DNA of 64,000 nt from Corinectria fuckeliana (lineage: Eukaryota > Ascomycota > Sordariomycetes > Hypocreales > Nectriaceae). The DNA is taken from NCBI GenBank assembly GCA_019137255.1, contig WPDH01000315.1:1-64000 (forward strand). Reading direction: 5' to 3'. The notes below the pieces were generated by a model. The model ran no database searches. It was given only the letters and a program-made list of their open reading frames with translations, and was not told the origin of the DNA. Every line of letters starts with the position of its first letter. The first letter of the stretch is position 1. Both the position numbers and the translations under genes were made by a program. This document shows, piece after piece, positions 44,745 through 56,960 of this stretch.

Positions 44745-47136
44745 GACAAATGTCAAAGATGGTATAGCGCAGTAGAGTTGAGGAATATCACATCCAGAGG
44801 GGCTGGGCACGTCAGGTCGTATGCTGGCTTTGGGAAAGGGTGAGTTCCCAACAGAATGGCTGAAGACACTAAGATTTGGTGCGGTTATAGGAACCTCTTC
44901 TTATGCTGCCTTCAAGCCACGAATCATAAGCATCTTCTTCACATCCCATTGACTGCCGAGAACCTCCAATGTTGCATTGGACCCATACTTGGATTGTTTA
45001 AGCTACAATACCTTTGAGTGACTGTCATCTATAGAGACAATGTATATAACGTTAGGTTCCTTTATGTATCGCGCTTGCTGAACATTACTTCTGTTCTGTT
45101 AGCACGTAAGATCGGCAGGAAACGATGTATCTAATCTATGCTGCTTTTTATTGGCCAAATATCCCTACCAATACGACATTGGAGGTTTTCGGCAGTCAAT
45201 GGGATACGCCAATAAACTTTATTTGAGCGGGTAGGCAGGGGAGCGGAGTACGGGCCGCTCTTTAGGCCGAGGTAGGGATTCGGGGTCAACGGGTCAACGA
45301 TGCTACAGTACTTCTATGTGAGAACCATCCCGAGTGGGCCCGTATAGCCTCAAGCTCTATGTACTTCATAGTACTTAGGTACTAGTAGTACAGAAATGTA
45401 TTATACAGTACGAAGCAAGCCACTTAGTGGGGGCCTCTAATGCGGCATTCCCCGTGTGGAGGAAACCCGGCAGCCGTTTGCTCCTCCTCACGGGGGACGT
45501 TGATTAAGGAAAGTCACCACGCGCCACTCTGCATAAGTAGAGTGTAGCTCAAGGGAGGTGGCAATATTCCCTTTTGCAACATCCGCAACCGACGCATGTT
45601 TCCGATCCGACGTTCTCCCATCGCTTAGGTCGGGGAACCCCGATGCCATTGCTTCGCCCCACACTGCCCCGTGCCTTGGAGGCACTATACGGCACTATAC
45701 GGCAACAAGGAGTACTACATAGTAGCCCAGGCTGAAGTAGCCCCTACTGGATCGGTTCTTCATACTATGTAGTACTGAATCGTGATGGGCAGCTGGGATG
45801 AGTCCTACCCTCACAGAGGTATATAGCCTGTAGTTTTCAAGAACTACTAGACAATACTTGTCGTTGTTGTCACATCACCTCTGATTGCCCTCACTAATTC
45901 CGACCATCAACATCTATATTGACAAGATTTGTGCGAAGTAGTTGGATTAGCCTTGAATATATAATAGACAATACTACAACTGTTGGTTTGCACAATAAAA
46001 TAGGACCATTCGCCTAACTATCGCCCATGGAGAGCATGTACCAGCATCGTTTGCCTCTAGCGTCTTTTGACTGGGACTGGATGAGAAGCACCAATATTGC
46101 GCGCAATCACAGATTGAATTTCCTCAGATATCTTCCCTCTGTAGCGTACTGTATTACAGGAGTCCACAAAGCCACAAAACCCATCCAAATCGGTAGGTCC
46201 ACATGACGCTGCTACGGGCCCTGCCTGAAGTTAGGTACTATGTACATTTGTTTCGGTACATACCTACTTTGTGAGCTCTGCCGACTGTCATTGTGTTTTA
46301 AACACCCTAGAATGTTAGGGCCAGGTCTGTCTGTGCTGTGACCTCCGTCCTCCAGCCAGGTCTAGGTCATCACTTGGGTTATATTACAGCAGTTTAGAGT
46401 TTCAGTTCTGTAAGCAAGTCATAATAGGTACTGTCATGGGTCGAGATGAGTCAGTTCCCTTCCTACAAGGCCCCCTACATCCTAACAGACCGCAGTATTG
46501 GCATTCTACAGGCGACCTGCATTGGGAAAGTGAGGCTCGAACTCGGACATCTGGTCCATACGCCCACTTCTCAGTGTCACGTAGAGTTGCCACGTAACAA
46601 GTCGGCTGCGGTACATACAGGCGCTCTAGCTTGAATGCACTTGCATGATTCTGTGGAGGTTCTTTGCCATCACTGGGAAGTCCTCCCGTCTACTGTGTAT
46701 GATCATTATTCCGCCATTACCCACCGTCCTTCGTCATTTCCACGCGGTTTACCTGTTGGGGTATTTGCCGTGGAGTGGATTCCAAGTTCAGGGATATGCT
46801 GACGTGCTTGTTGAGTGGCGGTCGCCGAGCGACTATCCGTATCCAATGGGAAGTATGGGGGTTTTATATCCTTGTGTATTTTTATCCATAATACGCAGAA
46901 AGGATAATTCCGGGCACCATCTCATGCATCTAGATATTTCACTAAAGATGGAAAACTCCGAACGCGTGAGATGGCACAATTCTTAGATATCTTACATAAA
47001 GCTCAATCTGTTACATGTAATCTAGAAGAGTGAATTGACTACAGACACTGTATTTAGTTGCTTGTACTATTGCCTCGGAGAATTATCCTTGCCCGATTAT
47101 CACTTGAGTTCCGCAATCAGCTGTCGCTCTCGCAAC
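44745..47136. other. 2.4-kb divergent intergenic region with inverted repeat
   Basis: No gene is recognised between the regulator and the PLP enzyme. It contains a perfect 14-bp inverted repeat (AGTACTACATAGTA at 45711-45724 and its complement at 45763-45776). A tandem GGCACTATAC repeat lies at 45681-45700. Several further AGTACT words lie between 45360 and 45420. Short open frames inside look non-coding. Confidence 0.5.
45711..45776. repeat. 14-bp perfect inverted repeat with 38-nt spacer
   Basis: AGTACTACATAGTA (45711-45724) and TACTATGTAGTACT (45763-45776) are exact reverse complements and could form a hairpin or bind a dimer. Function unknown. Confidence 0.7.
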
Positions 47137-48198
47137 ATGGTCCTACTGCCAGATCCTTTCTCCTCTTTTGAGCGGACTCCGCTCCTATTCGATCACCATT
47201 CTCCCCTCCACATCCTGCCCAACCTGACTCAGTATGTTCGCGGCACGACTTCGACTGGGGCCCAGCTCTGGGCCAAGCGCGAGGACTGCTCATCTGGTCT
47301 CGGATTGGGAGGCAACAAGATTCGCAAACTTGAATACATCGTTCCTTCTGCGCTGGTCGAAGGCTGTGATACCCTAGTCACTACCGGCGGTGTGCAGAGC
47401 AACCACATGCGCCAGGTGGCCGCCGTTGCCGATCGTCTTGGTCTGAAGACAGTCCTGGTTCCGCAAGCCCCCGGCAGTCCCAAGTCCGAGGCATTTGGAA
47501 ATGCCGGAAATGTGCAGGTCAACGGAATACTTGGGGCCGAGTACACAAAGCCTGGCGACTCGCTGGATGAAGTCGCAGCTAGGGTCAAACTGGAGGGCGG
47601 CAAGCCGTACATCATTGCCTCGGGCGGCTCAGCTCATCCCCATGGCGGACTGGGCTTTGCGCGTTGGGCGTTCGAAGTGGTTGAGCAGGAGCTTGTACTC
47701 GGCGTTTTCTTCGACGTAATCGTTGTCCCTGTGGCCTCAGGGGGTACTATTGGGGGAATGATTGCTGGCTTCAAGCTCGCTGACCGACTTAAAGAAGCAT
47801 CCCTTGGTATTTCGCCTGAGAACCGGCGCGTACGTCAAATCATGGGCATCGACACCTACAACAAACCGACTGGCGTACTGGAAGCTGCGATCCTGGAGAT
47901 TTCCAAGCGGACGGCCCAGCTAATTGGGCTGGGTGAAGATGCTGTGGAGGCTAGTGATGTGATCCTAGACACAAGGTACAACACTGGAACTCATTCGGGA
48001 TGGGACGAGCATGCGGCAGAGGGCGTCAGACTGTTGGGTAGACAGGAGGGTATTGTAAGTGATCCGATCTACTCGGGACGTGCAATTGGTGCAGTACTGG
48101 ATATGGCAAGACAGGGAGAATTGGACGGCAAAGAAAACGTACTGTTTGTACATACGGGCGGGCAGGCGGCGCTGGGAGCATTTCCTGAGATGAGGTAG
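47137..48198 (+). CDS. PLP-dependent D-cysteine desulfhydrase/ACC-deaminase-family enzyme, 353 aa
   Basis: The frame is intact from ATG 47137; an in-frame extension upstream lacks an ATG and is disregarded. It is a fold-type II PLP enzyme. Schiff-base Lys61 lies in LGGNKIRKLEY, phosphate/substrate contacts lie in GGVQSNHMRQ (Ser88, Asn89), and an SGGTIGG phosphate-binding loop lies at 201-207. ACC deaminases carry Glu after the active-site Tyr and Leu in the AHLGG segment. D-cysteine desulfhydrases carry Ser and Thr there (published interconversion mutagenesis). This protein has DPIYSG (Tyr312-Ser313) and VHTGG (Thr340), favouring D-cysteine desulfhydrase (D-Cys to pyruvate, H2S and ammonia) or a related amino-acid lyase. 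Membership of the nearby cluster is possible but not shown. Confidence 0.85.
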   Translation: MVLLPDPFSSFERTPLLFDHHSPLHILPNLTQYVRGTTSTGAQLWAKREDCSSGLGLGGNKIRKLEYIVPSALVEGCDTLVTTGGVQSNHMRQVAAVADRLGLKTVLVPQAPGSPKSEAFGNAGNVQVNGILGAEYTKPGDSLDEVAARVKLEGGKPYIIASGGSAHPHGGLGFARWAFEVVEQELVLGVFFDVIVVPVASGGTIGGMIAGFKLADRLKEASLGISPENRRVRQIMGIDTYNKPTGVLEAAILEISKRTAQLIGLGEDAVEASDVILDTRYNTGTHSGWDEHAAEGVRLLGRQEGIVSDPIYSGRAIGAVLDMARQGELDGKENVLFVHTGGQAALGAFPEMR

Positions 48199-48528
48199 TA
48201 GGGTGTAAAGGAGCTACACACAGTTTTGGCTCGTCACGCTCGTCTAGAAACTCATCCAAGCCCAATTGATGACTCTGTTTGACCGGCTGCGACGAGTCTT
48301 GCAAGCAGGTTTAGGTAGCAGCTGAATGAAGTTCGTCGCTTGCCCCGCACAAACTGCAGACTGTTCAGATCAACCCGTGTCGAGGCAAAACCGACCCTTG
48401 CTGCTGCAATGCAGATGCAGGGGCTGTTTGTGACCGAGCTCTTGGTTACGTGGCATGCATAACGTCAGTTCTTACGAATACTACGTAGTAAGCTACGCAG
48501 GTGCATATGGCTGGTGATGCAATGCAAC
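48199..48528. other. intergenic
   Basis: 330 bases with no recognised feature, between convergent genes. Confidence 0.4.
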
Positions 48529-51445
48529 CTAATTAGTAACAAAGCCGTTTGAAGACAACCTCCCGTGTTCCCGAGTCACTAGTTTTCCGTCTTCAGAGCG
48601 TCCGTCACGCCGAGCATGTGCAACTAAATTGTCCATGGTGGGTCGCTTAGATGGCCCGGGGAACATGTATATGCAAGCTACCTGCAGTCTTTTCCGTAAT
48701 TGCACCTTTTCTATTCGCTGTGATTCGACACTCAGGTCGATCTGATTCAGAGTCAGCACAACTTCAATCCCATCGGCCTCCTTCACCGGGTACCCAAACC
48801 AACGGTGAATCGCACTGACGCCCGTGGCATCTCCACAGGACCTGTACGGAGGAAACTGCAATTTGCAGGTTTGCCCACCGTGCGGCCATTTGATGTGTTT
48901 CTTAGTCGTCTGTATCTCGGCGGAGCAACTTGTTATTCCCATAGGTAGAGCAGGCCTCTCCACTGGTCTGAAGCGCCTCCGGATTCGTCATCACGACATG
49001 GCCCAAGGCGGACGATTCTGGGGTCCAGGCGAAGGACAGATCCTCAGCGCCGCCCCAATTGTCATCCACCTTGACCTTCCAGTCTTGGTCCGCACTCTCC
49101 TCATCCAGTTGATTGGGGAATAGGTACTCCAGGGGAACGGGTAGGAAGGATGAATGGCCCTCTTAGGGGTCATAGCGGAAGGTCCTCTTCCGCTTCGAGG
49201 CCAGCCACAGTCTTCGTACTCACCTCCGTGAGACATGGCCAGGGATACCTGCCAGCTCGTGTCGCAGCGGTTATCGAAGCAGCTGCCAGGCTTGTCGTGC
49301 CACTTGCAGTTGCGCCACTCCTGATCTTTGTTGCAACAGGACTTCTTCTTGTTGTCGCCACTGCAGATGCCGTATTTCCAGGTCAGCTCGTTCTCGTCGT
49401 CCCAGTCGCAATCTCGTTGCTTGCAGTCGGTCCATGGGCAGTCTGGTTGCTTGGCTTCCGTCTCGCAACAGAGGAACTTGCGGCCATCGGTGCACACGTT
49501 TCCACCGCTAGTCTGTGTACTGGAGGCGACTGTGGCCTCTCCTTCGTGGCACTAACCATTCTAGAGGGCGCCATTACCTCTCTAGTGACTGGGGCAACAT
49601 TAGCCACTGCACTCCATAAAGCATAGTTCAGCAGTTCGTGGGACTCACCATTTGTCTGTATTGGGAGTAGAGGCAAGAGTATAACGGATGCTTGACCTCT
49701 TGCCCTTTGAACGGTCACAGTTAAACTTATCTACTTTAAAAGACCCGAATTTGCAACCAGCCGTACCGCACTCGTTGACGGTGCAGTGACCTTCCCCAAG
49801 CTCTACCCAAGGTTCTAGAGTAGAATGGTCTTCATAAACTCCACAGCCTTCGGGATACAGCACAGCTACTAGAGTATCCAGCTCCCTATTGTCAAGGTTA
49901 ATTGCTTAGATGAGCGAATCTCTAAAGCCTAAGGCGTTAGCAAAGTCAATCTTCTCCTGGATAGTGTCATAGTCATCGTTGGACGCCCACTAGTCGCCAG
50001 CCTATATAATATACTTGACGGCTTCCTCATTGTTCTAGTGTTGTGTCAGTGAATAATTGTTGATGATATCCATGATCTAAAAATATAAAAAGGTACCTGT
50101 GTTATTGGTACAAAGGCCGGGGGAAGCACTACCTAGGACAAGGCACCCAGGCATGTGATATGCAAGGTCCGCTAGCTAGAACGATCGCCTGTAAAAACAA
50201 AGGTCAAGGTTAATTAATGAAGGATTAACATCATTGCATCAGAAGAGATCTAAGGCAAGGTCAATCTCCGTCAAGTTGCTATACACGAGCACCTGGGAGC
50301 TGATGGGATTATCGGCGTCCTAGATACCGTGAAGGTTATAAGATATAATGTTAACATAGTCGATAGCCTTTGTAGACACGGTGATATCGACGTGGTGTAT
50401 ATCCTAGTAGCTTATAAGCATAGTGAACGATATCTCGTTATGCTTGCCGGTCATCTTGTCAAACGCGGTGCGCGTCTCCTTAAAGAGAATGGTGGGGTTC
50501 TTACTATCGACTGGCTTGCCGCCTCGATTACCAGCACCAGGGTACTCGCAGTCAATGTCAGCGCCTTTAAAGCCGCAGCAGTTCATAAACTTAAAGAGCT
50601 CGTCGATAAAAGTGTATCGTTTTATTTTGGTGGAGGAGAGGTCGTGGAAGACGGACTGCCAGATGATGTTGTCGTTAAAAGTTCACCCACCGAGTGCAAC
50701 AACAGCCTTCAAGATAGCTTTCTTCCTCTTAAGTACAGTAAATAGGGAGAAGGTCTCTATGGTAAACTTGCCGACCTTTTTCTTCCTCTATAGGGGTGAT
50801 CTCAAATATATCAGGTGTGATGTAGGAAATAGAGTAGATGTGTCTGAAAGTGCTTATGGAAATGTCTTCTATACTCATGCTAATGCACTTCTTCTAATTC
50901 CATGCCTCATAGTATCTGATGACGCGCTTCTAGACTTTGCTGCCTGAGCCCCCCCCCCCCCCCCCCCCCCCTNNAGCCCCCCCCCCCCCCCCCCCGCGAG
51001 CCAGGCTGGGCACAGTTGCTCTAGTAGCCCTCCCTGTCCCACTTGCCACAGTACTTCGAGGTAATGCAGCAGAGGCAGCAACTTTGAGAGGGCATTTCTT
51101 GCCAGGATCTTCAACGTGGCGACTACACTCAGCATAAGAGTCGCAGTTGCCCTAGCATGACAGTACACGTAGATATGCGACTCGTCATTGGTGCCGAAGG
51201 CTTTAGGGGCCTATCCGCAGACGTCAGTCTTGGTATAGCGAGCATTATTACTGCAGATATTTATCTCGGGGCAGAGATAAAGGGTCAGCGGGTCCACCCA
51301 TCATAGAGACGTCCTCGGCTGCGATGCTTTCACCGGATGTCTTGCAATCAGGAAAACACACTGTTGTGATGGGGTTCGCCGTGGTCAGTTTATAGGGAGT
51401 AGCAGACAAACTAGCCCTCAGTATCTCTAGCCTTAAGATGGGCAT
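48529..51445 (-). pseudogene. class V (GH18) chitinase relic with chitin-binding domain
   Basis: Pieces in order on the minus strand are recognisable. A LysM-like/linker segment with CFPDCKTSGESIAAEDV lies at 51250-51445. A hevein-type Cys-rich chitin-binding module follows at about 51000-51170, with a frame shift and a stop. The GH18 barrel (50970-49900) has the active-site strand as GADIDCEYPGA, with the first Asp and the Trp of the usual DGxDxDWE lost and the catalytic Glu kept. The Cys-rich C-terminal region lies at 49000-49860 (CSGDNKKKSCCNKDQEW), with a terminal domain at 48529-48963 (GVSAIHRWFGYPVKEADG). At least two conserved Trp codons are now TAG or TGA (near 50320 and 50245), the RIP pattern. 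The architecture is that of fungal chitinases related to the killer-toxin alpha subunit. A poly-C/NN join lies within it. Confidence 0.8.
50949..50995. other. assembly join: NN between poly-C runs
   Basis: A run of 23 C, T, NN, AG, then 19 C interrupts the chitinase relic. Such symmetrical homopolymers around Ns look like an assembly or sequencing artefact rather than genomic sequence. Confidence 0.85.
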
Positions 51446-53289
51446 TATGACAACTATTATGAGAGTGGTTATAATAGAGACGACAGCAAGGAGAAAATAA
51501 GAGTCTTAAGCCCTATAACTAGCAGGCTACAGTCTTAGGCATATTAGGCTTATATTGTAAACAACAGTGTTAAACCTTACAAAAGAGAGCTTAAAGAAAG
51601 ATAACAGAGATTAATATAGTCTTAAGATTAAGTTCTAGCCTTAGTAGAAGAACTAGATAAAATATTTACCTTTAGTTTATTTTTCTCTTTTCTCTCTCTT
51701 ATAATAGATTTCATCTAGAAACAGCCTATAGATTATCTAATATAGGCTTTGTAAATCAGCAGTATCCTTCTTTTAGTAGACTAACATTATAGGATCCTAT
51801 TATATAGTGCTTATCTCATTTTGAATTGCCGCAGCTTAAGAGTAGGTTTCTAGATTGCGGTAAAAACCCGATTTATTACTATAAACCTTACGCACTTAAT
51901 AGTTTGCTAGTATTAAAGACCTTCTGGGTTTCCTGTTGTCCTAGTAATAGCTTAACACCCTATTCAAAAGGGCAGCAACTCGTTAGGATTTTAAGAAACT
52001 GAGAGCGTCTATATTAAAGGTTAACTACTAAAAGGAGTGGTTACTAGAGAGCCGGGCGTATATAACTGACATCACTTAATTACTAAAATGATAAGACTAT
52101 TAATTTCTATTAGATTATTATTAAACAAGACCTAAAAGTATCTTGTCTAGCTTTAAGTTAAAGCGTTTTTAAAAACCACACTATAGGAGCAGCTCCTCGA
52201 TGCCTAAAGGGTACTCGCTTGGCTAACATCAAGCCCATAAGCGTTAAAATCTACAACGATGAGGACGAACAGTGGTCTGGTTACATGGGGAAGGACATTT
52301 GCGCTTGATCACTGGCCCATGTGGATGGAACTCACCAAGCTGTACCTTCGGTAATACCCAATCGCAGCGAAGGTACCACATGCGATGGCCCATGTCGGCT
52401 ATGCCCAACTCTGCCTCGTGCAGGGAGATGAGGGGCTGAGGTACGTAGGGTTTCTCTGCTATTGGGAGGTCCGTTATTCCACACCTCAGTTAATGCCACA
52501 GAGGACGGGAGGGGTGGGCTTAGAGGCTAGTTACTTCTAGTAATAAGGCTACCATCTAAGTAAAGTAATACGCAGGAAGTATTATCCCTGAACCCCGCAC
52601 CATGGCCCGTTGGATTACCCCTACTTTGGATCGCATTTGACCTAGATGACTTGAAACCTTTTCGTTGTTTACCATCACAAAGGTCATCGGCGATTCGCGC
52701 TGGTTTTGGTAGTCTGAGGCTACGGATATTGCGAAGGATAAGTTTAGAGGCCTAGGCCGGGGTGGGACAGCCTTTAGGGAAACCTTTACCTCTACCCAGT
52801 TCTTTGAATTACGGGAAGGTCTCCACAAGCGCCCGGATGATCTGAGGCAGCTTATGGTCGACCATCTCCCGACACTGCGGTACCTGGATACCTATAGTGC
52901 TCGCTCTCTAGACCAACTTAAGGTCAAAGTCGATATGAGCATCGTCAGGAGTGTGCTTCAGGCTGCACTGAAGATTAGGATGGCCCAGGCCCAGATTGAC
53001 ATTGCTAAATCAATTGTAGGAAGCTATGTCCATTGACAAGATGCTACGAGGCCGACCACCTCGAACCCTGGAGGTTGTCCGAGCGGTACTTGAAGAGTGC
53101 GTCATGCGTTAGATTGAAAAAATGGGTTAGAGGAGAATAAGCGTCGATTTGACAGCATTGACAAGTTGCTTAACCACCCCGGCTCACTTGGCAATAATGA
53201 AGGAGCTGAGCCTTTCGAAGAGAAGCGCCAGGCAGAAAGAGGACATAGATACTAAAGTACCTTATGACAACATCCCAGGCCGACTGAAC
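51446..53289. other. degenerate, partly AT-rich region, no intact gene
   Basis: 51480-52150 is AT-rich and resembles RIP-altered repeat DNA. 52750-53040 contains a helical plus-strand frame (VDHLPTLRYLD, KIRMAQAQIDIAKS) that might belong to the N-terminus of the STAND relic that follows. I could not link it by frame. Confidence 0.45.
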
Positions 53290-54026
53290 CCGAGAGGCAA
53301 AAGAGCTAGAAGCAATCAACAACTTCCTGGCACCGCTTCAGAACCACCCGGCCGTAATAGCCGCAGCAGTTAATTGTCTTGGCGGCGTCGGGAAGTCACA
53401 TATTGCTTTACATTACGATCATCATCAGATCGAGGACAAACTGGTCGATGTGGTCCTTTGGTTTCATGCCGAGACCCCAGATGCAATCAGTCAAGACCTC
53501 AATGTATTAGCACTAGGCCTTCCACTGTGGGGCGCTCGACCCGAGACCGCCAGCCAAGATCCCCTTTCCAATTAGCTCCCAGCTTGGTTGCAGGCTGATG
53601 GAGATCCATATCTTTGATACAGACACAGCAGCAAATCTTTTCCTGAGCCTGCTTGACCGCTTCAAGGCTGGCCTGAAATCTGATGTAGAGCGTGCCGCTG
53701 TGACTGAGCTGGTAGAAAATTTAAACGGCCATGCCCTCGTCATCCACCACATGGCAGCGCTTATAAAGCTCCGAGAGTACGAGTACAAGGTAAAGACGTT
53801 TCTGGGACTCTGCCGGACCCGTGCAAAGGAGCTTCAACGCGATCATCGGCGCATCGGGCTCGTCGGTACTGCGTACTTTCTCGACAATGTTTGGGAGTTT
53901 TCTTTTGGAATGCTTAGATATAAGGGCTCTGCTAGCTGTAAACTCTTGGAGATCTTGGGTTTTCTGATGCTAGAGTCCATTCCACGGGAACTATTCCGCG
54001 GTGAGAGTGGGGACCCGGGGGGGTAA
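53290..54026 (+). pseudogene. NB-ARC (STAND/NLR-like) protein fragment
   Basis: A P-loop segment NCLGGVGKSHIALHY (about 53375-53420) is followed by a strand ending in VVLWFHAET, where fungal NB-ARC proteins have the Walker-B-side FWIxA pattern. After a frame change, 53598-54026 gives FLSLLDRFKAGLKSDVERAA and LNGHALVIHHMAALI. These match the helical/GxP-like part of NB-ARC domains, then ILGFLMLESIPRELF. The region beyond is lost at TAA 54024-54026. No C-terminal repeats are found. STAND proteins act in fungal non-self recognition and programmed cell death; this copy lacks both ends and is shifted. Confidence 0.7.
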
Positions 54027-54475
54027 TGAGTCGGCCCTCTCAGATAGGTTGGCATTTTGCCGGGACAAACTGGAGTGAGTTACCCTGACTACAACAAAGT
54101 GGTACACAAGTGGGAGCGCTGACTGTCGGGTCAGATTTGATGGAGCTGAAAAGGAACTTCTAAGTATGGCCTGGTCCGGAAGGATTCGAACTCGAAAGCC
54201 CCGACTCTTTATCGTCTTGTCCAAAGTGAATTCCGCTAGAGCGTCGATCGATCGGAAAGGGAATAGAACATCTTGTTCCCACAGCCTCATTTTGCAAGCT
54301 CATTTGCAGCTGTGCTTGGTAAATTCTCACTGCTCTGGAGCTGCGGCCGACGGACCACTACCAAGTTACACCAGCAACACCCCCTTCCCGATCAGAATTC
54401 TTGTCCTCGTCCTTAAGCCTACTGCTCTGGCGACCGCGTCTTCGCTATGCCAGGACTAACTTGCTGCTTGTAGCC
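54027..54475. other. intergenic
   Basis: About 450 bases without a supported gene. A GTTCGAATCC-like word at about 54177-54187 (minus strand) looks like a tRNA T-loop, but the stems do not fold. Confidence 0.4.
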
Positions 54476-55681
54476 ATGGCACACCCACCGTTCAACCTTC
54501 CCGCGTCCACCACCAGCAATATTCAAAAACTACTCGATCGTTCTGGACTCGACTCGACGTCGCTAGTGAAGCAAATCCTGAACCAGATCGACCAGCCAAT
54601 CGAAATGGGCTCAATCTGGGGGCCCTAATTTCGGAAGCTTCCCGAGAGCAATTGATTAAACAGGCGCATGTTCTTAACCAGGAGCGCATTTCTGGCAAGA
54701 TACGAAGTCCCATTCACGGCATCCCTTTTATCGTCAAGGTGTAGGACTCGCGAGCAATCATCTTGGCGTTTTGACGTTTTGACTCATTAAACTCCCAGGA
54801 CTCCATCGCAACCCATCCTCAGTTAGTCATGGACATCCCAGCGGGAAATTGGGCCCGGGTTGGCTCGCAGCCGACCAAAAATACTCCTGTGGTTGAATCG
54901 GGTTGTAGATCAAAAGTCCGACGAACGACCACAATAGCAGTCGGCTGATGTTTTTGTCTTCTGGGTGCAGCTATAAGACGCTAGACTGATTTTTATTGGC
55001 AAGCAAGGCCTGAGAGTGCGTCCCCTCGCTCATGTGCCCCTGTCGATTGGTTTTTGTCCCTCATCGGATCTTTTCCCGGCAGGAGTTCAATAATCACAGG
55101 GGCAATGGCCTTGTCGGCGGATGGTCGCCTCTCGGAGGGCTTTACTCAATCGGCATATGTGAGGGGTGCACTGGAGGTGGATGAAGGCAAATGGCTCAGT
55201 CAGTAAGTCCCTCTCAGCCAGCTACCCCCCCACCCCCAGGGTAGTCGTCAATCATAAACTGACTTTCGTTTCGACACCCGCTGGCTCTTTTGCAGGCTCT
55301 GCCGTAGATGTATCTGCTAGCTTCGATATTTTAGCCCTTGGTGTCGAGATTGATGCATCCATTATGTCTCCTGCGTCCCGGGCTGCGTTATATTCTCTGA
55401 AAACAACCGTCGGGATCGTTTCTCTGGGAGTCATCCCGGTTTCAGAGAACCTGGATTCTGTTGATACCATTGCCAGATCTCCGGCCGATCTCGCCGTCGG
55501 CATAGAGTTGCTACAAAAGACGGTATCTGGTCACAATGATGCCCTCTCCCAGTCAGTGGCACGAACCTGGCTTAGCCCGAGGATTGGTTTTGTGGCCAAT
55601 AATCGGCGGCTTCTCGAAGGTCTATGCAAGAAGAAGGAAGACGTGCTTTCGGAAATTGTAGGGGCACAAGACAAATCATGA
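54476..55681 (+). pseudogene. amidase-signature enzyme relic
   Basis: From ATG 54476 the N-terminus STTSNIQKLLDRSGLDSTSL is followed by a one-base frameshift near 54600. Then comes ALISEASREQLIKQA and the conserved SPIHGIPFIVKV (catalytic Lys) up to about 54740. The next recognisable part is near 54800 (IATHPQLVMDIPAGNWA). After a broken Ser-rich catalytic stretch, RAALYSLKTTVGIVSLGVIP (55370-55440) and VDTIARSPADLAV follow. The cis-Ser/Ser nucleophile region around 55090-55310 is disrupted. The family hydrolyses amide bonds; fungal members of this type are often in accessory regions. The C-terminal third is missing after the TGA at 55679-55681. Confidence 0.75.
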
Positions 55682-56960
55682 ATTAGGAAACCAATCGCGA
55701 AACAGAGCGCACAGTATTATGCCACAATGAAGCCAAGTACCCAAGCAAAGGCTTCGTCCTAACTCTAGCAGTTTGTTGGTGGTGGGCTCACTTCAGTGCC
55801 TAGACAAAGCCACTTACCCTAGAGGCTAAGAAAATGGGTTGAAGATGGGAACTCAGGTGTTCTTGGGGAAAAAGAACAATCACGCACTAGTTATTACGCC
55901 GCACCATTTTATCCTTGTTTGTACAAGTACCTAATGATACGGTCGCTGATATGCATGGTGGGTGTGATTGTTTTCCCCGCATATTCGGTGCTGGTGGCTC
56001 CAAAGTGTATGCAACATGAGGCAACAAAAGTAACTAGGCCTATTTAAGATCGTCCAACGAAGGCGCACAATCGTCCACGGGGGTGTTGTTTCCCATTGTT
56101 ACTTATTGTTTTCACAGCCTAAATCTCAATACGTTGGGGGTGAAATTGCAAGTGCTTGAGGTTTCATGGGGAGGGAGATTACTTGGAGGCCTCAGAATCG
56201 ACTACGCTTGGACGACCGCTCTACTGTCCTGTTATCAAAGGGGAAAAATATCGTAGCGTATCAGGTGCATTCCGGACTACGCGTCTATGTTATCGGTACT
56301 CAATGAAGCCCCGCGCAGGCGCATACGCAAGTAGTCACGTCAGACTGGCATCTGGGTCTCTCTCCCCGTCTACTGACAGCAGCTTGGTCGCTGACCTCCC
56401 GACCTCCCTCAGACCTCACGATCCCGAGCCCAAACTCAAAGCCTGTGATGTTCGAGGTCAGCATCAAAAAGGCGCCAACTCAGGGTGTCAAGTTCCTTGC
56501 TTCAATGGAAATCGTAGGTTTTCAGGCCGAATTTGTCTAGCTTACGGTTTCCAGCGAGAAAGTAAGGGGACGATCGACGACGTGCCGCATCTTCAAGGCT
56601 GTTGCTTTGACAACGACTAAAGACACCCCCATCTCCGTCGCAGCCAGCACAAAGACAGTCCAGTAGGGCTAAGTACAAGAAAACTATTGGTCCATCAACA
56701 ACCTGTCCGTCTTGGGGGAAGCGTACTTTTCCATCACGCCCAAGGTTGGCATGGGGGTATTCACATTCAAAGGATGGACAATATCTCCGACTTTGAAGTC
56801 TGTACTGCAGGGTATTTAAGCTTGTTAAGTGAAGAAAGGGGGCGCCGTTTTCTATTCAGAGGATTTGGATCACCTACGTATACCTATGTAGGTAATAATG
56901 GTTAAGCTATCTTAGAGGATCCAAGTCTTTCGCGTAAACGCAGTACAACCTTCCTAACAA
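55682..56960. other. intergenic, no gene recognised
   Basis: About 1.3 kb containing a 154-codon plus-strand frame (56156-56620) without family resemblance or splice support. Treated as non-coding. Confidence 0.4.

Noticed and set aside
46500..46580. Second tRNA-like GTTCGAGCC word on the minus strand
   Set aside because: Only three of five T-stem pairs form and no acceptor stem is present.
54166..54260. Possible tRNA on the minus strand (GTTCGAATCC T-loop word)
   Set aside because: T-stem and acceptor stem do not pair and no D-arm is found.
56156..56620. 154-codon plus-strand frame
   Set aside because: No family resemblance, no upstream splice or promoter context; probably chance.
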